A stretch of DNA of 64,000 nt, from contig NZ_LZSG01000044.1 of the NCBI RefSeq assembly GCF_001665395.1, positions 310,001 through 374,000 of the forward strand, in the 5' to 3' direction. The position numbers and the translations under genes are program-made. Below the pieces are notes generated by a model, which ran no database searches, was not told where the DNA came from, and saw only the letters and a program-made list of their open reading frames with translations. This document shows positions 61,277 through 64,000 of the stretch, in pieces. The stretch comes from Mycobacterium sp. 1164966.3 (GTDB lineage Bacteria > Actinomycetota > Actinomycetes > Mycobacteriales > Mycobacteriaceae). How positions within the stretch are numbered: position 1 is the stretch's first letter; each line of letters begins with the position of its first letter.

Positions 61277-61288
61277 GTCTAGACGCTA
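61277..61288 (-). promoter_or_regulatory. Candidate TetR operator GTCTAGAC with overlapping -10
   Basis: GTCTAGAC (61277-61284), an eight-base palindrome, lies between the -10-like TAGCGT and the TetR ATG. The same TGTCTAGACG core recurs at 63690-63699 upstream of the WS/DGAT gene. Confidence 0.5.
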
Positions 61289-61327
61289 CTACATCCACGC
61301 CCTCACCTCATTCCAGAGGCAGCCGCG

Positions 61328-62140
61328 TCAGCCCAGTATCGGGAAACGACGGGCCGCGGCGAGCTCGTCGAGTCCGGCCTGCATGACCTCGCGCACGTAG
61401 GCGTCGACGTCGGCGACGTCCGGGTTCTTACCGAACTTCTTGCGGATGTGGATCGGTTCGAGGACTCGGGTCACGATCTTGGCGGGCAGCGGAAGGTTCG
61501 GTGGCAGCACAAACAGGCTCACGCCGAACGGGAAACCCACCGTGATCGGCACGATCTTGGCGCGTGCCCAGCGAGCGACGGGACCGAGGCGCTGCGCCAG
61601 CGAGGTGCCGCGGGTGAGGAAGAACTGCGTCTCTTGCCCGCCGATGGAGACCATCGGGACGATGGGTACCCCGGCCTCGATCGCGGCCCGCACGTAGCCG
61701 GTCCGGCCGTCGAAGTCGATGACGTTCTGTGCGGACGTCGGGCGGTAGGCGTCATAGTCGCCACCTGGAAACACGACCACGAGACCGTCGCTGCGCAGCG
61801 CCCTGGCGGCGTTGTCGTGATTTGCCCGGATGAACCCGATCTTCTGCAGAAAGTTCCCGACGGGCCCGACCATGATCATGTCATGGCTGAGCGTGTAGAT
61901 AGGACGGTCGTAGCCGTGCTCGGCATACCAATCGATGGCGAAGATCGGCACGTCGAATGCCAGCTGACCGCCGGAGTGGTTGGAGACCAGCAGCGCTCCG
62001 CCGGCGGGGACGTTGTCGAGTCCGTACACCTCGGATCGGAAGTAGCGCTTGAGCATTGGCCGGATGGTGCCGATGACCCACTCGGTGAGAACCGGGTCCC
62101 ATTTCGCGATCTCGGGTTCGGCTATATCGGTGGTAGTCAC
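61328..62140 (-). CDS. Lysophospholipid (1-acylglycerol-3-phosphate) acyltransferase
   Basis: The protein is 270 residues from a GTG after AAAGGA. The PlsC motifs are NHSGGQLAFD (HX4D), FPGGDYDAYR, and VPMVSIGGQETQFFL. It lies 14 bases after the WS/DGAT stop, so the two form an operon for triacylglycerol or phospholipid assembly. It probably acts on the membrane surface. The chain also has hydrophobic stretches near 200-215. Confidence 0.88.
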   Translation of the reverse strand: MTTTDIAEPEIAKWDPVLTEWVIGTIRPMLKRYFRSEVYGLDNVPAGGALLVSNHSGGQLAFDVPIFAIDWYAEHGYDRPIYTLSHDMIMVGPVGNFLQKIGFIRANHDNAARALRSDGLVVVFPGGDYDAYRPTSAQNVIDFDGRTGYVRAAIEAGVPIVPMVSIGGQETQFFLTRGTSLAQRLGPVARWARAKIVPITVGFPFGVSLFVLPPNLPLPAKIVTRVLEPIHIRKKFGKNPDVADVDAYVREVMQAGLDELAAARRFPILG

Positions 62141-62154
62141 GGCGTCCTTTCGAT

Positions 62155-63549
62155 TTAGGCTACGACGGCCTGGTACTGGCGCTGGCCGGCTTCGGCGGAG
62201 CTGATGAAACATCCTGCTGCAGAACTGATTTGAGCGAATTCGTGGATCATCGCCTCGGTGACTTCGTGGGCGTCGTTGAGTGTCGCGGCGTCGGCCAGCA
62301 CGGAGATGTTCAGCTGATTCGCATAGCTCCACACGGTGATGTTCAGACCGCTCCCTGCCACAAGTGGACCCACGGAGTAGAACTCGGTGACCTGCGTACC
62401 GGCGACCGTCACAAGTTCGCGCGGCCCAGGCACATTGGAGACCACCAGATTCTGCATTTTGTTGTGCGCGTTCGTCCGCGCCATCCAGCCGGTGAGCAGC
62501 CGCGCCAAACCGGGCGGCATGTAGTCGAACCATCGCGTCCAAAGCTCCGGTCCTTGGATGGTATGCAGTCGCTTGGCGGCGATGGCTGCCTCGTGGCTGT
62601 GTTTGACGCGGTGCAGCGGGTCGGCGATATCCGCGGGTAGCGCGACCGCGATCTGGGTGAAGTTGTTGCCGGCAGACCTTCCCGGCGACGAGTCGAGGCA
62701 CACCGGAACCATCGCCAGCAGCGGAGTGTCCGACCGGCCGTCGTACCGTAGCCGAAGCTCTCGGACCGCGCCCGCACTCATAGCCAAAATCAAATCGTTT
62801 ATCGTGCAACCTAATTCACGGGTGACCTGCTTGGCGTCGGCGAACGGCACGCTGGCCGTGGCGAACTGGCGCCTAGTGGTGAGCCGGTGATTCGTGAAAC
62901 ACTCGGGGGCTTTGATGCGTCCTTCTGACCCGTTTCGTCTGGTGCGCCGCACGCTTGCCCCGGTATAGCGTAAAAGGCTTGGCAATTCGGCGATTTGCCT
63001 CATGTGGTCTCGGACGGCGTCCCATAGCAGCCGTGTCCTGCTCGGAAGCGGGTCGAACTCGGCAGCTTGGAAGGCTTCCGGCCGGTCGAGCGCACCGGCA
63101 AGAAGATTCGCCGACGCGACACCGTCGGCGAGTGCGTGGTGAATCTTGGTGACGACGGCGATCCGCCCGTCCGCCAGACCGTCGACGACATAGATCTCCC
63201 ACAACGGCCGGGTGCGGTCCAGCGGCTCCTCGATTAATCGGGCAATCGCCTCGTCGAGTTCCCGCCGCCCGCCCGGGGCCCGTAGCTGCAGTGGCCGGAC
63301 GTGATATGTGAGGTCGACGGAACAGTTCTGCCGCCACATCGGGCGGTGAAACGCATAGGGAGTCTCGACAAGTATGCGGCGCATGGGCTCGAATCGGTGC
63401 AGGCGCCGTTGCAGAACGTTGCGGACGGCGTCCACCGAGAAGCTGTCGGTGTTCGGTGCGTCGACGATCGCGATCTTGACCGTGTGCATCGGCACGTTCG
63501 GGGCCTCGCTGTAGAGCATCATCGCGTCCGAACCGCTAAGTCGTTTCAC
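62155..63549 (-). CDS. WS/DGAT wax-ester synthase/diacylglycerol acyltransferase
   Basis: The protein is 464 residues starting MKRLSGSDAMMLYSEAP. The catalytic HHALADG (about 140-146) is the HHxxxDG motif. The C-terminal DUF1298 domain has NLVVSNVPGPRELVTVAG and VWSYANQLNISVLAD. It uses acyl-CoA to make storage triacylglycerol or wax esters. Mycobacteria have many paralogues (Tgs family); this one cannot be assigned to a named member. A GTCTAGAC palindrome lies about 140 bases upstream. Confidence 0.92.
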   Translation of the reverse strand: MKRLSGSDAMMLYSEAPNVPMHTVKIAIVDAPNTDSFSVDAVRNVLQRRLHRFEPMRRILVETPYAFHRPMWRQNCSVDLTYHVRPLQLRAPGGRRELDEAIARLIEEPLDRTRPLWEIYVVDGLADGRIAVVTKIHHALADGVASANLLAGALDRPEAFQAAEFDPLPSRTRLLWDAVRDHMRQIAELPSLLRYTGASVRRTRRNGSEGRIKAPECFTNHRLTTRRQFATASVPFADAKQVTRELGCTINDLILAMSAGAVRELRLRYDGRSDTPLLAMVPVCLDSSPGRSAGNNFTQIAVALPADIADPLHRVKHSHEAAIAAKRLHTIQGPELWTRWFDYMPPGLARLLTGWMARTNAHNKMQNLVVSNVPGPRELVTVAGTQVTEFYSVGPLVAGSGLNITVWSYANQLNISVLADAATLNDAHEVTEAMIHEFAQISSAAGCFISSAEAGQRQYQAVVA

Positions 63550-63687
63550 TGCTTGATCCTTCGCACAAAGATTTTCGATTTCGCCACGGCTGTTGCGCTC
63601 CGTCGATGCCGACGCTTAGGTCTTGTCACCGCGGTGCACAGCGGAATAGCCGAGATTGCTCAGGAACGTTACAGGCAAAAATGGACT

Positions 63688-63713
63688 GCTGTCTAGACGT
63701 TGCAACAGACAGC
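63688..63713. promoter_or_regulatory. Inverted repeat in the WS/DGAT upstream region, TetR operator candidate
   Basis: GCTGTCT (63688-63694) and AGACAGC (63707-63713) are inverted arms. The left arm overlaps the palindrome GTCTAGAC, shared with the TetR promoter at 61277. Confidence 0.45.
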
Positions 63714-63775
63714 GGTGTGGAATATGTCACAGCTCGACGGGCCGGCCGAGGCTCGTGCCTGCGTTGTCAGCGTGC

Positions 63776-64000
63776 TTAATTACTAAGGCCGGCAACCAGA
63801 TTGATGGTCACCGCGAGAATGACCGCCCCGAAAAGGTAGGACAGCAGCGCCTGGCACAGCACGAGAGCACGGAATTGTCCGTTCTCCAGACTGGTGTCTG
63901 AGACCTGGTAAGTCATGCCGACGGTGAACGCCAGGTAGAAGAAATCCACGAACCGTGGCTTCTCTTTTCCGTTGAAGTTGATCCCGCTGCTTTCGTTCGA
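63776..64000 (-). CDS. DUF1345 membrane protein, C-terminal part (cut by window edge)
   Basis: Only the last 74 codons are present; the start lies beyond the window. The frame shows RFVDFFYLAFTVGMTYQVSDT, the signature of DUF1345, followed by a final helix ending NLVAGLSN. This is an integral membrane family of unknown function. Stop TAA at 63776-63778. Confidence 0.8.
   Translation of the reverse strand, partial: SNESSGINFNGKEKPRFVDFFYLAFTVGMTYQVSDTSLENGQFRALVLCQALLSYLFGAVILAVTINLVAGLSN

Noticed and set aside
61328..62809. Extended 493-residue version of the acyltransferase
   Set aside because: The extra N-terminus is an out-of-frame shadow of WS/DGAT; GTG 62140 with AAAGGA gives a normal PlsC length.

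Overview
The window is chromosomal DNA from a Mycobacterium, most likely a slow-growing non-tuberculous species. Evidence: high GC; an 18-kDa antigen-type Hsp20; a 13E12-family HNH protein; a WS/DGAT wax-ester/triacylglycerol synthase; a haemophore-type secreted protein; F420-type and PknH-sensor-type proteins; and two blocks that, as I recall them, match M. tuberculosis order (Rv3690-Rv3693 and Rv3167c-Rv3171c). No rRNA, tRNA, CRISPR array, prophage or insertion sequence was seen.

Layout. 1-3.8 kb: minus-strand MoxR/DUF58/DUF4129 operon. 4.0-5.3 kb: LexA-box-controlled 13E12 HNH gene. 5.3-14.0 kb: TetR/SDR, then Rv3168-, Rv3169-, aofH- and hpx-like genes, with an inserted luciferase-like monooxygenase and a second, Tat-exported amine oxidase. 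14.1-20 kb: HspR-like MerR and hsp18 preceded by a leaderless small ORF, two PAS-ANTAR proteins, a STAS protein, an AraC regulator and a glycosyltransferase. 20.1-24.6 kb: two CheB esterases, a CheR-PAS-coiled-coil protein and a STAS-HATPase fusion, with no chemoreceptor or flagellar gene. 24.8-27.8 kb: large catalase, small basic protein, nucleotidyltransferase. 27.9-31.7 kb: five-gene cassette (GT2, acyl-CoA-dehydrogenase-like, PIG-L deacetylase, NodS-like methyltransferase, EEP phosphoesterase). 31.7-42.9 kb: HAD, DUF3349, CsbD, NAD(P)-binding proteins, TPP enzyme, UdgX, a molybdopterin/cytochrome b fusion and a fold-I decarboxylase. 42.9-47.3 kb: Mrp-type antiporter operon E-F-G-(DUF4040)-B-C-D. 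48.0-48.8 kb: a SigF-family sigma factor. 49.2-58.1 kb: sensor-domain protein, GlgX, zinc alcohol dehydrogenase, FAD reductase, esterase, topoisomerase IB, haemophore-type protein. 58.6-64 kb: second CsbD, membrane proteins, flavin reductase, TetR, acyltransferase and WS/DGAT, then a cut-off DUF1345 gene.

How it fits together. From about 20 to 60.6 kb I find about sixteen upstream sites resembling a SigF promoter, GTTT-N15-17-GGGTAN. In eight cases (27896, 47944, 52416, 53804, 54979, 59228, 60556, and 37908 with ten bases) the start codon lies nine or ten bases after the -10 box, implying leaderless mRNA. The sites serve catalase, GlgX, alcohol dehydrogenase, UdgX, one CsbD, flavoproteins and the NodS-like cassette. 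With the sigma-factor gene and the PAS/STAS/HATPase/CheB/CheR signalling proteins, the region reads as a general-stress island. The most unusual content is the GT2/PIG-L/NodS-like cassette, whose enzyme classes parallel NodC, NodB and NodS.
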